The position numbers and the translations under genes are program-made. Positions 62,669 through 64,000 of a stretch of 64,000 nucleotides of DNA are shown one piece after another; positions within the stretch are counted from its first letter, which is position 1, and each line of letters begins with the position of its first letter. Below the pieces are notes generated by a model. That model saw nothing but the letters and a program-made list of their open reading frames with translations. It was not told the DNA's origin and searched no databases. This DNA is from Chitinophaga skermanii. GTDB taxonomy: Bacteria > Bacteroidota > Bacteroidia > Chitinophagales > Chitinophagaceae. The DNA lies in NCBI RefSeq assembly GCF_003259335.1, contig NZ_QLLL01000004.1, forward strand, positions 201,689-265,688, in the 5' to 3' direction.

Positions 62669-63379
62669 TTACTTGATAAGTGATAAGTAGTGTGGAAACA
62701 TCTCCTTCCAAACAGGCCAATCGTGGCGGGTTTGAGGACGAATGTCTAACCAATGTGCGATGTTTTTAGCATCTAGCACACGACTCATATATTCATTTTG
62801 GCCACGACTAATGTCTTCTTCCGCTACGCCGAGTATAATACCCATTCTCCATAAATCAGGATGCTCGTTGTCGGGCATGTAATCGATGGGATTGTTGAAG
62901 TATACATTATCGTCGTAGTGATCGTCGACCCGTGGTTTAATATCGAAAGTACCACTCATCGAGAATAGGTACGATACATTTTCCGGGTGTTTGAAAGCAA
63001 AATTGGAGGCATGGTAGCCACCGAAACTACAACCGGCAACGGCAATGCGTTCGTAACCGGTTTCGGATTGAATACGAGGTAGAATATCATTGAACAAAAG
63101 ATCGTCGTAACAAGCATGGTTATAAGCACGCTTGGCGGCTGGAATATGGCGATTATACCAGCTGTCGGCATCAATACTGTCAACACAATACAACTGGATT
63201 TTGCCTTGTTCAACAAACCAACGCGCACTTTCAATTAAGCCACGGTCTTTGCTTTCGTAATATCTGCCAAGGGAAGTCGGGAACAAAATAACAGGATAAC
63301 CTTGGGCGCCAAACTTCAACATTTCGAAGTGCCTGCCCAAGTGGTTAGAGTGCCACTTGCTATAGTTTTCAATAAACAT
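62669..63379 (-). CDS. Esterase D / antigen-85-like alpha/beta hydrolase
   Basis: A 236-residue esterase. The nucleophile elbow is AGCSFGGYHA with S118, and the C-terminal His H219 lies in RPQTRHDWPVW. YPVILFPTSLGRYYESKD precedes the first helix. It lacks a signal peptide, so it is cytoplasmic. It is the first gene of the minus-strand cluster (27 nt before the ATP-grasp gene) and may release or trim the ligase product. Classed with esterase D/feruloyl-esterase-like PF00756 proteins by pattern only. Confidence 0.9.
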   Translation of the reverse strand: MFIENYSKWHSNHLGRHFEMLKFGAQGYPVILFPTSLGRYYESKDRGLIESARWFVEQGKIQLYCVDSIDADSWYNRHIPAAKRAYNHACYDDLLFNDILPRIQSETGYERIAVAGCSFGGYHASNFAFKHPENVSYLFSMSGTFDIKPRVDDHYDDNVYFNNPIDYMPDNEHPDLWRMGIILGVAEEDISRGQNEYMSRVLDAKNIAHWLDIRPQTRHDWPVWKEMFPHYLSLIK

Positions 63380-63766
63380 AGAAGCCGTTTAATAGGATAA
63401 TGAGGGTATCTATCCAAATATAATTTTTTAGTGCGACATATCCCGCATTTTATCAACCGTTTATAAAGAATATATACACTGTTTTAGTGGTGTTTTTAAT
63501 GGTAATATGGTGCTTCGTTGAAGTTATCGACTACGTTAAAGAAGGGAAATGGGCTTGCAGTATGATAATTTTTTATAAATGATTGAAGTAGTGTGGTTTA
63601 TAAGGTCGGTCAATGCCGTTTATAATATCTTCTAATGTTCGTCTAATGGTCTTCTAATGTTAGTTCAATGTTATTCCAATGTATTGGATATATTCCGGGT
63701 ATATGTTGGATATACCCGGCGTATAATGCCGCTTTTAACAGCAGTTATCCTATTAGTACTTGGTTA
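63380..63766. repeat. Intergenic region with an 11-nt-period array (core CTAATG, then GGATATA)
   Basis: The region between the esterase gene and the next gene holds no reading frame of note. TAATG or CAATG words lie at 63633, 63644, 63655, 63666 and 63677, exactly 11 nt apart, and the phase continues through GGATATATTCC, GGGTATATGTT, GGATATACCCG and GCGTATAATGC to 63729. The promoter of the amidoligase cluster should lie near 63400. Confidence 0.85.
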
Positions 63767-64000
63767 TTAAGGTTTTGTTCTGATTTCGATGTTACCACCG
63801 AAAGCTAAGATCGGGGCCATCCTTGCCAATCGTACAGCTTCTTCCTCGTTGAGTGCAGCAAGGTGGATGATGCTGATAATTCGTAACCCATCACTGTAAA
63901 TGGCGCCTTTTTCGGCAGGAGCGGAAGTGTTTTGGATAACAAGCCCTTCGGCTACCACAGGAGAGCCGGTAAGGTAGTGATGCCCGGCTTTCCATTCAGC
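63767..64000 (-). CDS. Probable YciI-like protein, 5' end missing
   Basis: The 77 visible residues continue past the window edge. They read AEWKAGHHYLTGSPVVAEGL and end EEEAVRLARMAPILAFGGNI and EIRTKP. The helix plus final strand with V/I-E-I-R is the C-terminus seen in YciI-related proteins (ferredoxin-like fold). The N-terminal half, with the possible active-site His and Asp, is outside the window, so the call is tentative. Confidence 0.55.
   Translation of the reverse strand, partial: AEWKAGHHYLTGSPVVAEGLVIQNTSAPAEKGAIYSDGLRIISIIHLAALNEEEAVRLARMAPILAFGGNIEIRTKP

Overview
The window is a chromosomal stretch of a Bacteroidota bacterium, most likely of the Chitinophagaceae. The evidence is a SusC/SusD outer-membrane pair, LytS/LytTR two-component genes, ECF sigma factors, Bacteroidota-type promoter -7 boxes (TAnnTTTG), a DUF3347 protein beside a multicopper oxidase, and many lipoproteins with a Bacteroidota-like lipobox. 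No rRNA, insertion sequence, prophage or CRISPR array is visible. One tRNA, Leu(CAG), is present. The first and last genes are cut by the window edges.

Layout. 1-6.3 kb: SusC/SusD pair, an uncharacterised lipoprotein and a di-heme cytochrome c peroxidase in one operon. 6.3-6.75 kb: an intergenic field of degenerate tandem repeats with 11-nt and then 10-nt period. 6.85-17.3 kb: mixed single genes (TlpA-like lipoprotein, two ECF sigma factors, DUF1415, alpha/beta hydrolase lipoprotein, PL14-like putative polysaccharide lyase, idi, membrane LytTR regulator, intradiol-dioxygenase-like lipoprotein, DUF1349). 17.4-20 kb: DinB protein and three tandem paralogues of an unrecognised C-x-x-C family, the first broken by an amber codon. 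20-23 kb: Crp-like and AraC regulators, DUF4345, SDR. 23-30.4 kb: a segment with a 1256-aa coiled-coil protein, a 949-aa protein ending in a putative PD-(D/E)xK-like nuclease, and a small divergent gene. It is bounded on the left by an intact araC-type gene and on the right by a decayed copy of that gene's 5' end. 30.8-36.1 kb: a second AraC regulator, a SnoaL-like protein, tRNA-Leu, and a copper module (multicopper oxidase fused to a C-terminal beta-barrel-like domain, DUF3347, small His/Cys secreted protein). 36.4-57.9 kb: mostly housekeeping (dapD, glycosyltransferase, tsaC, cca, miaA, proS, LytS/LytTR pair, HtrA, LuxC-like acyl-CoA reductase, tandem ferredoxins, ddl, PASTA, rhodanese). 58-63.4 kb: a six-gene minus-strand run of RidA, two ATP-grasp proteins, a class I glutamine amidotransferase, a GCS2 carboxylate-amine ligase and an esterase, which looks like a peptide or amide biosynthetic cluster.

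The most unusual signals are: (i) four intergenic arrays with a strict 10- or 11-nt period but a different unit at each place; (ii) the two-gene giant-protein locus with its putative nuclease tip and the araC-derived flanks; (iii) the amidoligase cluster; and (iv) the tandem family with a Leu-to-amber change in one copy. All function calls come from reading motifs by eye; no database search was run.
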